From: Rhodobacteraceae bacterium UBA6213
GTDB lineage: Bacteria > Pseudomonadota > Alphaproteobacteria > Rhodobacterales > Rhodobacteraceae
Length of the DNA: 64,000 bases
Direction: 5' to 3'
Assembly (NCBI GenBank): GCA_002421605.1
Contig: DISJ01000001.1
Span: 79,009 to 143,008, forward strand
Shown piece after piece: positions 9,059-18,100 of the stretch (positions within the stretch are counted from its first letter, which is position 1; each line of letters begins with the position of its first letter). The position numbers and the translations under genes were made by a program. A model generated the notes under the pieces. That model saw nothing but the letters and a program-made list of their open reading frames with translations. It was not told where the DNA came from and did no database searches.

Positions 9059-10219
9059 GTGGCCAAGGCAACTGACCATGACGTGCTGATTGCCGGGGCG
9101 GGAATCGTGGGTGCCTCGATCGCTTGGCATCTGGCCGAGGCCGGGTTGCGCGTCGCGGTGGCCGATGCCGTGGGGCCTGCCGCGGCAGCATCAGGCGCGT
9201 CGGACGGCGCGGTTTCAGTTGCCTCGAAAAAACCCGGCGTGATGGCGCGTCTTGCGACCGGCTCGCTGCTTTATACGCGCGATCTGGCGGCACGCGGGCT
9301 ATTGGCTACGGCCTTTGCCGCGCGCCCTTCGTATGTTTTTGGCACAGGTGCTGCGGAAATGGGCGCGATCGATGCGCTGATTGCCAAACTTGCCGAATTG
9401 GCCGGGCCGGTGCGCGTTCTTGCAGATGGCGGTGCGGGGCTTTTGCCCGGTGCCGGGCCGGGGGTCGAGCGGCTTCTGGCGCTGTCGGGTGAAGGGCATA
9501 TGCCTGGGCACAAGGCGGTGCGCGCTTATCTTGCCCATCCGCGCATCACCCGGCTTTGGCCCGCAGCACTTGCAGGCTACGAGGTCGATGACGGCGGGGT
9601 AACGGTCGATCTGGGCACCCAGCGGCTGCGCGCAGGCATTCTGATCGGCGCACTTGGCGCATCAACGCCCGAGATATTTCCCGGTCTGCCCGTCTTGCCA
9701 CGCGCCGGTCAGTTGCTGGTGACAGATGCCGGGCCGCGTGGAGCCCTGCCCGGCGCACTAACCGCTGCTGCATACCTTTTGGCAAAAACCGATGGTCCGG
9801 GGCACGAGGTGCTGCCGCCGGTGGTGATCGACCCGCTGGCAACCGGGCAATTTCTGATAGGTTCCTCGCGCGAGGATCACGCCGATACCTCACGCGTCGA
9901 TTTTGTGACGTTGCGTCGCCTGTTGGGTCGCTCTGCCAGCGCTTTTCCCGCGCTGGCCGAACGGCGGGTGATCCGCGCCTTTGCAGGCATCCGCGCGGCG
10001 GTGCCTGACGGGCTGCCAATTGTCGGGCCGATGCCGGGCATGGCGCGCGTGATCCTTGCCACGGGCTTTGAGGGCGACGGTATCTGCCTTTCGGCACTGA
10101 TCGGGCGCGAGGTCGCAGCGATGGCGCGTGGCGAAGGCCCGGGGCCAGACTGGGCCGCCGACTTTGCGGCACTTTCACCCGCGCGGTTTAGCGCGGCGCA
10201 ACCGGGGCGTGTGGCATGA
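9059..10219 (+). CDS. FAD-dependent oxidoreductase (DadA/sarcosine-oxidase-beta type)
   Basis: About 386 residues beginning with a dinucleotide-binding motif (HDVLIAGAGIVGASIAWHLA) and ending with the flavin-binding GFEGDGICLSALIGREVAAM typical of amino-acid and imine oxidases. I prefer the GTG at 9059, which has GGAG nine bases upstream; an ATG at 8993 is in frame but adds a tail without family similarity. The stop overlaps the next gene's ATG (ATGA). By family it would oxidise a C-N bond of a secondary amine or D-amino acid. With the two following genes it resembles the heterotrimeric opine oxidase, cyanide synthase and D-hydroxyproline dehydrogenase group. Confidence 0.85.
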   Translation: MAKATDHDVLIAGAGIVGASIAWHLAEAGLRVAVADAVGPAAAASGASDGAVSVASKKPGVMARLATGSLLYTRDLAARGLLATAFAARPSYVFGTGAAEMGAIDALIAKLAELAGPVRVLADGGAGLLPGAGPGVERLLALSGEGHMPGHKAVRAYLAHPRITRLWPAALAGYEVDDGGVTVDLGTQRLRAGILIGALGASTPEIFPGLPVLPRAGQLLVTDAGPRGALPGALTAAAYLLAKTDGPGHEVLPPVVIDPLATGQFLIGSSREDHADTSRVDFVTLRRLLGRSASAFPALAERRVIRAFAGIRAAVPDGLPIVGPMPGMARVILATGFEGDGICLSALIGREVAAMARGEGPGPDWAADFAALSPARFSAAQPGRVA

Positions 10220-10467
10220 GCGGTAGGCACATCTTGTGGAATGGCGCGCCAGTGCCCTTTCGGGCGGGTGAAACCGTGGCTTCGGCGCTGACGCGCGCTG
10301 GTGTCCTGTGTTTTGGCCAAGCACCGCAGGGGCAGGCACGCGCATTGTTTTGCGGGATTGGCCAGTGCCAGAATTGCCTCGTGCGCTTTGATGGTCGGCT
10401 GACTGAAGCCTGCCTGCTGCCCTGCCACGACGGCATGGCACTTGCTGAACGCGAGGTGCAGCAATGA
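10216..10467 (+). CDS. small 2Fe-2S subunit of flavin dehydrogenase (HcnA/sarcosine-oxidase-alpha N-domain-like)
   Basis: 83 residues with a ferredoxin-like cysteine pattern: Cys46, Cys51, Cys54 and Cys66 in LFCGIGQCQNC and EACLLPC are the likely ligands of one [2Fe-2S] cluster. It overlaps both neighbours by ATGA junctions, which favours stoichiometric synthesis. In homologous complexes this subunit carries electrons between the two flavoproteins. No membrane segment or signal is seen, so the complex is cytoplasmic. Confidence 0.85.
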   Translation: MSGRHILWNGAPVPFRAGETVASALTRAGVLCFGQAPQGQARALFCGIGQCQNCLVRFDGRLTEACLLPCHDGMALAEREVQQ

Positions 10468-11750
10468 GCGGCGCGCGCGTTCTGGTGGTTGGGGCGGGGC
10501 TAGCGGGGCTGGCTGCTGCGGTGGAACTGGCGCGCGCCGGGATCGCGGTACTGGTCGTCGATCAGGCGATGCGGCCGGGTGGCGCGGTGCATCGCCAGCC
10601 CTTGCCGGGGGGGCGATCGCTCGCCAGCCCCGCGCAGGCGCGGCGCTGGCGCGCGCTTATGAGCGAAGTTGAGGCGCAGCGCGAACGCATCGAATTCGCC
10701 TGCGAAACCCGCTTCGGCGGCATCGACCACAGCGGCGCGGTGTTGCTGACTGGCGCAGCCCCGGCACTGTTTCGCCCGCGCGCACTGGTCTTGGCGGTGG
10801 GCGCGCGCGAAGCCGTGCAGCCGCGCCCTGGCTGGACGCTGCCCGGAGTGACGACCGCAGGCGCGCTGCAAACGCTGCTCAAAACCACAGGTACACCGCC
10901 ACAGGGTCGGGTGCTGCTGGCAGGCTCGGGCCCCTTGCTGCTGGCCTTGGGTGCAGAACTGGTGCGCACCGGACGACCGCCGCTGGCGATCATCGAGGCG
11001 GGGCAACCGTTTTCGCACCCCGCACCGTCGCTGCGCCTGCCGGTCAGCTACATGGTCGAGGCTGCGCGTCATCTGGCGCGGCTTGTGGCGGCGCGGGTGC
11101 CGATTCTGACCGGCGCGCATCTGCGGCGCATTGCACCAGACGCCGGCGCGCTGATGGGCGAGGTCGACACCCGGCATGGTCCGCGCCGCTTTTTGGCCGA
11201 CCATATCGGCTTGCACGATGGTATTCGCCCCAACGACGCGGGTTTGACTGACTGTGCGGCACTTCCGGTGCTGCGCTTGGGCGATTGCCGCGAAGCACTT
11301 GGCGCCGCCGCCGCACTGGCCGATGGCCGCGCGCGCGGGCGGGCCTTGGCCGCGCAGTTGACCGGCACCACCCCGCCAACCGCCACATCCGCGTTGGCGC
11401 GCGAAGCCGCAGCGCAGGCACGGCTTGCGCGCATCTACGCGCATGACGGCGCCGCGCAGCTAACCGATTTGCCCGACGACACCGTAATCTGCCGCTGCGA
11501 GGCGCGCACGCTTGCCGACCTCAAAGCGCTTGGCCCCGCCCCCTCAACCCGCCAACTGCGCCTTGACGGGCGTTTCGGCATGGGCGCCTGCCAAGGTCGT
11601 TTTTGCGCCGAGTGGGTGGCGCGGATCGTTGCAAGCGACTTTGGCGATACACCCCGGCCGGTCCTTGGCCAGCCACGCTGGCCTGCCCGACCCATCTCGG
11701 TGGCCGATCTGCTCGCCGCACCCAATCTGACCTCAGGAGAGACCGAATGA
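10464..11750 (+). CDS. NAD(P)/FAD-dependent oxidoreductase subunit (HcnB/opine-oxidase A-like)
   Basis: 428 residues: an N-terminal FAD motif (VLVVGAGLAGLAAAVELARA), a second nucleotide-binding region near VLLAGSGPLLLALGAELV, and a C-terminal BFD-like domain with Cys pairs in VICRCEA and GMGACQGRFC that should bind a [2Fe-2S] cluster. This architecture matches the alpha subunit of opine/octopine-type oxidases and D-hydroxyproline dehydrogenases. It overlaps the ferredoxin-like gene upstream and the aldehyde dehydrogenase downstream (ATGA at both ends). Confidence 0.85.
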   Translation: MSGARVLVVGAGLAGLAAAVELARAGIAVLVVDQAMRPGGAVHRQPLPGGRSLASPAQARRWRALMSEVEAQRERIEFACETRFGGIDHSGAVLLTGAAPALFRPRALVLAVGAREAVQPRPGWTLPGVTTAGALQTLLKTTGTPPQGRVLLAGSGPLLLALGAELVRTGRPPLAIIEAGQPFSHPAPSLRLPVSYMVEAARHLARLVAARVPILTGAHLRRIAPDAGALMGEVDTRHGPRRFLADHIGLHDGIRPNDAGLTDCAALPVLRLGDCREALGAAAALADGRARGRALAAQLTGTTPPTATSALAREAAAQARLARIYAHDGAAQLTDLPDDTVICRCEARTLADLKALGPAPSTRQLRLDGRFGMGACQGRFCAEWVARIVASDFGDTPRPVLGQPRWPARPISVADLLAAPNLTSGETE

Positions 11751-13147
11751 CCCTTGCCATCCCCGCCGCGCGCAGCCCGCGCGCCGCCCGTTTTGCCGTG
11801 ACCAACCCGTTCAGCGGCGCAATGCTGGCCGAGTTGCCCGAGGCGGATGAGGGCGAGGTGCTGGCGGTTGTCGCCCGCGCCCGCAGCGCCGCAGCTGCTT
11901 TTCGCACCTCTACCCCGCACGAGCGGCGCGCGCTGCTGAACCGCCTTGCCGATCTGATCAAACGCGACGGCGAAGTGCTGGCGCAGATAATCAGCGCAGA
12001 AGTGGGCAAAACCATCACCGAAGCCCGCGGCGAAGTGCGCCGCGCCCAGAACACGCTGCGACTTTCAGGTGATGCCGCAACCTTCCTTGACGGCGAAGTG
12101 CTGCACTGCGCGGTGGTGGCTGGCGGGAAAGACCGACAGGCGGTGGTGACCTATGTGCCAACCGGCGTCGTCGCTGCGATCACGCCCTTCAACTATCCGC
12201 TGAACCTGCTTTGCCACAAACTTGGCCCTGCAATCGCTGCGGGAAACGCGGTGGTGGCCAAGCCATCGCCTAAGGCGCCGCTGGCCGCTGACCATCTGGT
12301 GAAGCTGACGCGCGAGGCGGGCTTTCCAACCGATCTGGTGCAGATCGTGCATGGCGGTGCGGCACCTGCACTGGCGCTGGCGCGTGCGCCGATCGATCTG
12401 CTCAGCTTCACCGGGGGGCCTGCGGCCGGGCTTGCGCTAAAACGCGCGAGCGGGCTGGTGCGCTGCTTGATGGAACTGGGTGGCAACGACCCGCTGATCG
12501 TGCTGCCCGACGCCGACCTTGCCGCCGCCGCCGCCACCGCCATCGGCCACCGTTTTGAAATCGCGGGGCAAAGCTGCGCTGCGGTGAAAAAGCTTTATGT
12601 TCATGGCGCTGTAGCAGATGCCTTTGTCGAGCAGTTGCTGGCGCTGGTGGCAGATCATCGCTACGGCGACCCGGCACGCGAAGACACGCAGATGGGCACA
12701 CTGATCGACATGGCCGCCTCCACGGACCTTGCCGCAAGGCTGGGCGAAGCGCAGGCGGGGGGCGCGCGGCTGCTGGCCGGGGGCACGGCGCAGGGCACGT
12801 TGTTCGCACCGACCGTGATTGAAAGCGTGCCGCAAACCGCGCGGCTTTGGGCCAGTGAAACCTTCGGCCCGGTGCTTGCACTGCGCCGCTTTGACAGCCT
12901 CGATGCAGTCATTGCCGAGGTGAACGGCACCGAATTCGGTCTGCAAGCCGGGATCTTTACCAACGATCACGCTGCGATCCGCCAGGTGACGCGCGAATTG
13001 CAGGTGGGCGGCGTGATGGTCAACGAAGGCCCTGATTTTCGCGCTGAACACGTGCCGTTTGGCGGCATCAAAGGCTCGGGCCTTGGGCGCGAGGGCGTGC
13101 GCATTGCGCTGCGCGAAATGAGCGAGACGCGGGTGGTGATCGACTAA
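11747..13147 (+). CDS. NAD(P)-dependent aldehyde dehydrogenase
   Basis: 466 residues with full catalytic equipment: TPFNYPLNLLCHKLGPAIAA for cofactor and substrate entry, general base Glu243 in MELGGND, nucleophile Cys277 in AGQSC, and SETFGPVLALRRF near 375. The start at 11747 overlaps the previous stop (ATGA) with AGGAGA upstream. Its position as last gene of the flavin dehydrogenase operon suggests it oxidises the aldehyde or semialdehyde released by that complex. Closest by eye to the lactaldehyde/phosphonoacetaldehyde/semialdehyde group; exact substrate not assignable. Confidence 0.9.
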   Translation: MTLAIPAARSPRAARFAVTNPFSGAMLAELPEADEGEVLAVVARARSAAAAFRTSTPHERRALLNRLADLIKRDGEVLAQIISAEVGKTITEARGEVRRAQNTLRLSGDAATFLDGEVLHCAVVAGGKDRQAVVTYVPTGVVAAITPFNYPLNLLCHKLGPAIAAGNAVVAKPSPKAPLAADHLVKLTREAGFPTDLVQIVHGGAAPALALARAPIDLLSFTGGPAAGLALKRASGLVRCLMELGGNDPLIVLPDADLAAAAATAIGHRFEIAGQSCAAVKKLYVHGAVADAFVEQLLALVADHRYGDPAREDTQMGTLIDMAASTDLAARLGEAQAGGARLLAGGTAQGTLFAPTVIESVPQTARLWASETFGPVLALRRFDSLDAVIAEVNGTEFGLQAGIFTNDHAAIRQVTRELQVGGVMVNEGPDFRAEHVPFGGIKGSGLGREGVRIALREMSETRVVID

Positions 13148-13157
13148 GCCCCAAGAT

Positions 13158-13181
13158 GCGCGCGCCGGGTCAGGCGCGCGC
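13158..13181. terminator. hairpin between convergent genes
   Basis: GCGCGCGCC (13158-13166) and GGCGCGCGC (13173-13181) make a perfect 9-bp stem with a 6-base loop. It ends the rightward operon and overlaps the 3' end of dusA, whose stop codon lies in the loop. No T-tract follows on either strand, so termination strength is uncertain. Confidence 0.5.
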
Positions 13182-14228
13182 CACCTCGGCAAGTGCGGCA
13201 TCATACAGCGCAAGCCCAGCGCCCGGGACACTGGCCCCCTCGCTGAGCGCGCGGCGCCAGCCACGCGCGCCGGGGCGGCCATGGAACAGGCCAAGCATAT
13301 GGCGGCTGATCTGGTGCAGCCTGCCGCCCTCTGCCAGATGCGCCGCAATCGGCGCGCGCATCGCCTCGGCCACCGCGAACGGGTCTGCTGGGCCGGGCAG
13401 GCCAAACAACCGCGCATCGACCTGCCCAAGGATGTTCCACGGTTCATGATAGGCCGCGCGGCCCACCATCACGCCGTCAAGGCCTTCGGCCAATAGCGCC
13501 TCGGCGGCAGCAAAGCTTGTCACACCGCCGTTGATCGAAATGTGCAGCGCCGGGTAGGCGCGTTTCATTTCCCGCACCAGCGCATAATCGAGCGGCGGCA
13601 CATCGCGGTTTTCCTTGGGCGAAAGGCCCTGCAACCACGCCTTGCGCGCGTGGATGGTAAAGCGGCGCACCCCGGCTGCCGCGACGGTTTCCAGAAACGC
13701 GGGCAGCACCTCAGCCGGGTTCTGCTCATCGACCCCGATCCGGCATTTCACCGTGATCTCATGCCCCGCCCCCTCGGCCATCGCGGCCACGCAGTCGGCC
13801 ACCAGCCCCGGTGTTTTCATCAAGACCGCGCCAAACGCGCCCGATTGCACCCGGTCTGACGGGCAGCCGCAGTTCAGGTTGATCTCGCTGTACCCCCAGG
13901 CTGCAGCAATCCGCGCGGCCTCGCGCAGCTCTGCCGGGTCTGATCCGCCCAATTGCAACGCAACAGGGTGCTCAACCGGGTCGAAATCAAGCAACCACGC
14001 GCGGTTTCCGTGCAGCACGGCGGGGGCGGTGACCATTTCGGTGTAAAGCAGCGCACCACGGCTGATTTCGCGGTGAAAGCGGCGGCAAAGCCGATCGGTC
14101 CAATCCATCATAGGTGCCACCGACAGCCGCGCGGCGGCGCGGGCTATGGCGGGCTGAAAGGGCAAGCGATCAGGCAAGGCGGGCTCCATCAAGGGGGCAA
14201 GGTGCTGCCCCGGCACGCCCCTTAGCAT
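13170..14228 (-). CDS. dusA: tRNA-dihydrouridine synthase DusA
   Basis: 352 residues of the flavin-dependent Dus family, which reduces uridines in the tRNA D-loop. The TIM-barrel opening LSVAPMMDWTDRLCRRFHR, the catalytic cysteine in INLNCGCPSDRVQSGAFG, the FMN-phosphate-binding INGG and GVMVGRAAYHEPW all fit the DusA subfamily. The exact start is uncertain: an ATG at 14189 would give a length closer to the usual one, and neither has a good Shine-Dalgarno. It is divergent from selD, with 114 bases between them. Confidence 0.92.
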   Translation of the reverse strand: MLRGVPGQHLAPLMEPALPDRLPFQPAIARAAARLSVAPMMDWTDRLCRRFHREISRGALLYTEMVTAPAVLHGNRAWLLDFDPVEHPVALQLGGSDPAELREAARIAAAWGYSEINLNCGCPSDRVQSGAFGAVLMKTPGLVADCVAAMAEGAGHEITVKCRIGVDEQNPAEVLPAFLETVAAAGVRRFTIHARKAWLQGLSPKENRDVPPLDYALVREMKRAYPALHISINGGVTSFAAAEALLAEGLDGVMVGRAAYHEPWNILGQVDARLFGLPGPADPFAVAEAMRAPIAAHLAEGGRLHQISRHMLGLFHGRPGARGWRRALSEGASVPGAGLALYDAALAEVARA

Positions 14229-14342
14229 GGTTGCGCGCGCGACGAAACTGCGCCAACGCAGGGTGCGCGCCGCGCCGCGCGCACTGGCCCCGATACCGCC
14301 GCAGCGCTATAGGGGGGCGACTCGCAACACCGGAGACAGCTG

Positions 14343-15383
14343 ATGACAATCCGCCTGACAACCCTTGCCCACGGCGGCGGCTGCGGCTGCAAGGTTTCGC
14401 CCGCACTTCTGGACGAAATCCTTTCGGGCCTTCCGGCACATTTCCGCGACCCGGCCATGCTGGTCGGCATCGAAACCAAGGACGACGCCATCGTTTACCG
14501 CATTGACGATGAACACGCTTTGGTCGCCACCACCGATTTCTTCATGCCGGTGGTTGATGACGCCTATGATTTCGGCGCCATAGCTGCTTGCAACGCGCTT
14601 TCCGATATCTACGCGGTTGGCGGCAAGCCGCTGTTCGCGCTGGCGTTGGCGGGTATGCCGATCGGCGTGCTTGGCGTTGATACGATCCGCTCGATCATGG
14701 CGGGTGGGGCCGATATGGCGGCGCAGGCGGGTATTCTGATCGGCGGCGGCCATTCGATCGACGCGCCAGAGCCGATCTATGGGCTGGCGGTGATTGGCAT
14801 GGTCCACCCCGACCGCGTCAAGCGCAATTGCACAGCGCGGGCGGGCGATGTGCTGGTGCTGGGCAAGGCGCTTGGCGTCGGCGTTCTTAGCCACGCGCTA
14901 AAGGCCGAGGGGCTTTCAGACGCCGACTATGCAGAGCTGCGCGCTACCACAACCAAGCTCAATTCCATCGGTGCCGACCTTGGCGCGATCGAGGCGGTGC
15001 ATGCGCTGACCGATGTTACCGGCTTTGGCCTGCTTGGCCATCTGCGCGAAGTCTGCGAAGGCTCGCACCTTGGCGCGCGTGTGCGGCTGGCCGATGTGCC
15101 ACTGCTGGGTGCCGCCGTGGCCTATGCGCAGGCTGGTCACAACACCGGCGCTGGCACCCGCAACCGCGGCGCGCACGAAGCGCATGTCACCCTGCCCGAG
15201 GGTCTGCCCGATTGGCACCGCAACCTGCTGTTTGATCCGCAAACCTCGGGCGGGCTGCTGGTTTCCGTGGCGCCCGAAGCGGCGGTCGAAGTGCTGGCGA
15301 TGTTCCATGCGCAGGGCTACGAGCGCGCGGCGATCATCGGGCAGATGGTCGAGGGCACGGGACAGGTGACGGTCGAAGGCTGA
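14343..15383 (+). CDS. selD: selenide, water dikinase (selenophosphate synthetase)
   Basis: 346 residues. SelD makes selenophosphate from selenide and ATP, the selenium donor for selenocysteine and for 2-selenouridine in tRNA. The active-site glycine-rich motif with a cysteine pair, GGGCGCKVSP, is at residues 11-20. Both cysteines use ordinary TGC codons, so this is not a selenoprotein form. Further family features are TTDFFMPVVDD, GGHSIDAPEPIYG and FDPQTSGGLL. No selA, selB or selU is visible nearby, so the consumer of selenophosphate must be encoded elsewhere. Confidence 0.95.
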   Translation: MTIRLTTLAHGGGCGCKVSPALLDEILSGLPAHFRDPAMLVGIETKDDAIVYRIDDEHALVATTDFFMPVVDDAYDFGAIAACNALSDIYAVGGKPLFALALAGMPIGVLGVDTIRSIMAGGADMAAQAGILIGGGHSIDAPEPIYGLAVIGMVHPDRVKRNCTARAGDVLVLGKALGVGVLSHALKAEGLSDADYAELRATTTKLNSIGADLGAIEAVHALTDVTGFGLLGHLREVCEGSHLGARVRLADVPLLGAAVAYAQAGHNTGAGTRNRGAHEAHVTLPEGLPDWHRNLLFDPQTSGGLLVSVAPEAAVEVLAMFHAQGYERAAIIGQMVEGTGQVTVEG

Positions 15384-15390
15384 GAGCGGG

Positions 15391-16134
15391 TTAAAGCTCT
15401 AGCAACGCGAGGGGCTGAAACACCGGCCCTTCCAGCGTTTCGGCAAAATGTGCGCGGATGTGAAAGACCTCGGCCAAAAGCGCCGGTGTCAGCACATCCA
15501 GCGGCGCGCCATCGGCCACCAGACGCCCTTTGGAAAGCACCAAGAGCCGTGTGCAGTGCCGCGCGGCCAGCCCCAGATCGTGCAGCGATGCCACCACCGC
15601 GCCACCCGCGGCGGCAAGCCCCGCAAAAACCTGCATCGTGGCAATCTGCGCGGCCGGGTCCAGCCCGGCGGTGGGCTCGTCTGCCAAAAGCAGGGGTGCC
15701 TCTTGCGCCAGTGCGCGCGCGATCAGAACGCGGGCCTGCTCGCCCCCTGAAAGCGCCGTGGCGGCGCGGTGGCGCAGCGCAAGCAAGCCCATCCGTTCCA
15801 ACGCCCGCTCCACCGCCTCGCTGCTGCCCTCGGGCCCGTGCGGCAGGCGGCCCAGCCGCACCACCGCCTCCACCGACATGCCCCAGGCGATTTCGCGCGC
15901 TTGCGGCAACCAGGCGGCGGCCAGCGCCCGCTGATGCGGTGCCATCTCGTCAAGCGATGATTGGCCGCCATGCGTCAACAACCCCAGCATCGCGCGCAGC
16001 GCCGTGGTCTTGCCCGCACCGTTCGGGCCGATAAGGCCGATCACCTCGCCCGCCCGTACCGTGGCGCTTAGCCCCGCCAGCACCACCGCGCCGCCACGCT
16101 GAACGCCAAGATCGTGTACCTGCAACAGCGTCAT
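15391..16134 (-). CDS. btuD: cobalamin/iron-siderophore-type ABC transporter ATP-binding protein
   Basis: 247 residues, FecE/BtuD class. Walker A is GPNGAGKTTALRAML, the signature is LSGGEQARVLIARAL and Walker B is LLLADEPTAGLDP, with H-loop VASLHDLGLAARHC. It overlaps the permease gene by four bases (ATGA). It is last in an operon headed by a cobalamin riboswitch and a BtuB-like receptor, which is the main reason to assign B12 rather than haem or siderophore. Confidence 0.88.
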   Translation of the reverse strand: MTLLQVHDLGVQRGGAVVLAGLSATVRAGEVIGLIGPNGAGKTTALRAMLGLLTHGGQSSLDEMAPHQRALAAAWLPQAREIAWGMSVEAVVRLGRLPHGPEGSSEAVERALERMGLLALRHRAATALSGGEQARVLIARALAQEAPLLLADEPTAGLDPAAQIATMQVFAGLAAAGGAVVASLHDLGLAARHCTRLLVLSKGRLVADGAPLDVLTPALLAEVFHIRAHFAETLEGPVFQPLALLEL

Positions 16135-17120
16135 GCGCCACCTTCTTTCGCCTGCTGGCGGATCATCCGCAAAAGGAACGGCGCGCCGACAAGCGCCGTC
16201 AGCACGCCAAGCTTCAGGTCACGCTCGGGCACGATCAGGCGCGTTGCGATGTCGGCGGCAAGCAGCATCGCCGCACCGCCAAGCGCCGATGCGGGCAACA
16301 GCCGCGATGGCCGCGCGCCTACCGCGCGGCGCAAAAGATGCGGCACCACCAACCCCACAAACCCCACCGCGCCTGTGACCGCAGTCGCGGCCCCCACCAT
16401 CATGGCGCTACCCACCACCACACCCAGTCGCAGGCGCGCTAATGACACTCCAAGGCTTGCGGCGGCGTCTTCGCCCAGCGTCAGCGCGTCAAGCCCGCGC
16501 CCCTGCGCCAGTAGCAGCGCCCCACCAGCCAGCACAAACGGCGCCGCCAGCGTCACATGCAGCATCGAACGATCGGCCAGCGAGCCCATCAGCCAGAACA
16601 CGATCTCGGCTGCGGCATAGGGGCTGGGCGCCAGATTGAGCACCAGCGCGGTCAACGCCCCGGCCAACGCGGAAAGCGCCACCCCCGCAAGGATCAACGT
16701 CAACGCCCGCGCTTCACGCCCTGCCAGCGCCATCACCAGCGCCACCGCCACCCCGGCCCCCATAAGCGCCGCCAAGGGCAACGCCAGCGCAAAGGCCGCA
16801 TAGGCACCGGTGTGAATGGCAATCACCGCGCCCAGCGCCGCTGACCCGGAAGTGCCGATCAGCCCCGGCTCGGCCAGCGGGTTGCGCAGAAAACCCTGCA
16901 TCGCCGCCCCGGCCAGCCCCAGCGCGCCACCGACCAAGACACCAAGCAACGCTCGCGGCAGGCGGATTTCACGCAGCACCATCCCGGCGACACCTTCGCC
17001 CGAAGTCAGCGCAGAAAGGCTTTCGCGCAGGCCAAGGTTGCTGCTACCGATCAGCAGAGAGGCGCAAAAAAGCGCCACAACCAACGCCGCAAGCAACCCT
17101 AGGATCATGCGGTAATTCAT
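16131..17120 (-). CDS. btuC: cobalamin ABC transporter permease (FecCD family)
   Basis: About 329 residues with many hydrophobic helices and the FecCD family features GAAMQGFLRNPLAEPGLIG and TGAVGFVGLVVPHLLR. I placed the start at 17120, where GGAA precedes the ATG; an upstream ATG at 17135 has no ribosome-binding site. It forms the inner-membrane channel with BtuD. About 165 bases separate it from btuF upstream, an unusually long gap for this operon. Confidence 0.88.
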   Translation of the reverse strand: MNYRMILGLLAALVVALFCASLLIGSSNLGLRESLSALTSGEGVAGMVLREIRLPRALLGVLVGGALGLAGAAMQGFLRNPLAEPGLIGTSGSAALGAVIAIHTGAYAAFALALPLAALMGAGVAVALVMALAGREARALTLILAGVALSALAGALTALVLNLAPSPYAAAEIVFWLMGSLADRSMLHVTLAAPFVLAGGALLLAQGRGLDALTLGEDAAASLGVSLARLRLGVVVGSAMMVGAATAVTGAVGFVGLVVPHLLRRAVGARPSRLLPASALGGAAMLLAADIATRLIVPERDLKLGVLTALVGAPFLLRMIRQQAKEGGA

Positions 17121-17286
17121 TGAATATAATTCCATTTATGGATCAGTCGGCGCATCTTGAGAGTGCGTGCACCAAATCGCCAAATTTGCGCGAATTTCAG
17201 TGCGTAACCAACTGTTTCATATCGCATTTCAGTCATCACTTGCCGCCGACCCGTCGGCACACCCGGCTGCAATGTCACACCGCATC

Positions 17287-18099
17287 TCATTGCTGCGCCT
17301 CTGATTTTTCCGCGTCGATCTGGCGCCCGATTGCGGCCAGCTCGGCCACTGCCTCCAGCATTGCCGGGGCGGCGCAGACCCAGCGCGCATCATGCAAGGT
17401 GCGCTCGACCCGAAACCCCGCCAAGGCCGGATGCGCTAGGATCTCTTGGGCGCGGCTGGCACCCGGCGCGCCGACGATCACCAGATCGGGGGCCAGCGCC
17501 AAAAGCCGCTCCAGATCAAGCCGCCCGCCCCAGTCCAGCCCCGGCCCCGCGACGATGTTTTCAAACCCCGCCAGCGCCAGAATCTGACCCTCCAGCGTGG
17601 CGGGCCCATAGCCGTAGCCGCCCGCCCCCCAGACCGCGGCGCGCGGCGGATGGGTGGGAAGATCGATTGCGGCAAGGGTCGCGTCGAACTCTGCCAGCAA
17701 TTCCGCCGCGCGCGCCTCGCGCCCCAGCACCGCGCCCATCCGAGTAATCTTGGCGCGGATGTCTTGCACCGAAACGCCGGGCGAAAACTGCTCGACGCGC
17801 AGGCCCAGCCGCTCCAGCATCGCTAACGTGCCGGGGTTCGACCAGACATCGGCCAGCACCAGATCGGGGCGGCGCGTAAAGATGTCTTCGGCCCCACCTG
17901 TGGTCTGCGCGATACCCTCGGCGAGCGGCGCGAGGGCCGACATTTCGGGGTCCGTGGCCAGCGGCGAGAGCGCCGCGATCTGGTCGCGATCCGCGATCAG
18001 CAACAGCAATTGATCGGCACAAAGGTTCATCGACACCACGCGCGCAGGGGCATCGGCACGGGCCGCCGATGCCCCCGCCGCCACGCAAGCCGCAAGCAT
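17287..18099 (-). CDS. btuF: periplasmic cobalamin-binding protein
   Basis: 270 residues with a short signal peptide (MLAACVAAGASAARA) and a family-8 binding-protein fold: RVVSMNLCADQLLLLIADRD at the start of the mature protein, DIFTRRPDLVLADVW and the long interlobe helix region near AKITRMGAVLGREARAAELL. It is the partner of BtuCD. No Shine-Dalgarno is visible before the ATG; instead a 9-bp hairpin ends one base upstream, so initiation probably depends on translation of btuB. Confidence 0.88.
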   Translation of the reverse strand: MLAACVAAGASAARADAPARVVSMNLCADQLLLLIADRDQIAALSPLATDPEMSALAPLAEGIAQTTGGAEDIFTRRPDLVLADVWSNPGTLAMLERLGLRVEQFSPGVSVQDIRAKITRMGAVLGREARAAELLAEFDATLAAIDLPTHPPRAAVWGAGGYGYGPATLEGQILALAGFENIVAGPGLDWGGRLDLERLLALAPDLVIVGAPGASRAQEILAHPALAGFRVERTLHDARWVCAAPAMLEAVAELAAIGRQIDAEKSEAQQ

Positions 18100-18100
18100 C

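Noticed and set aside
14373..14402. Selenocysteine in the SelD active-site motif
   Set aside because: Both positions of the GCGC motif are TGC codons, with no in-frame TGA.
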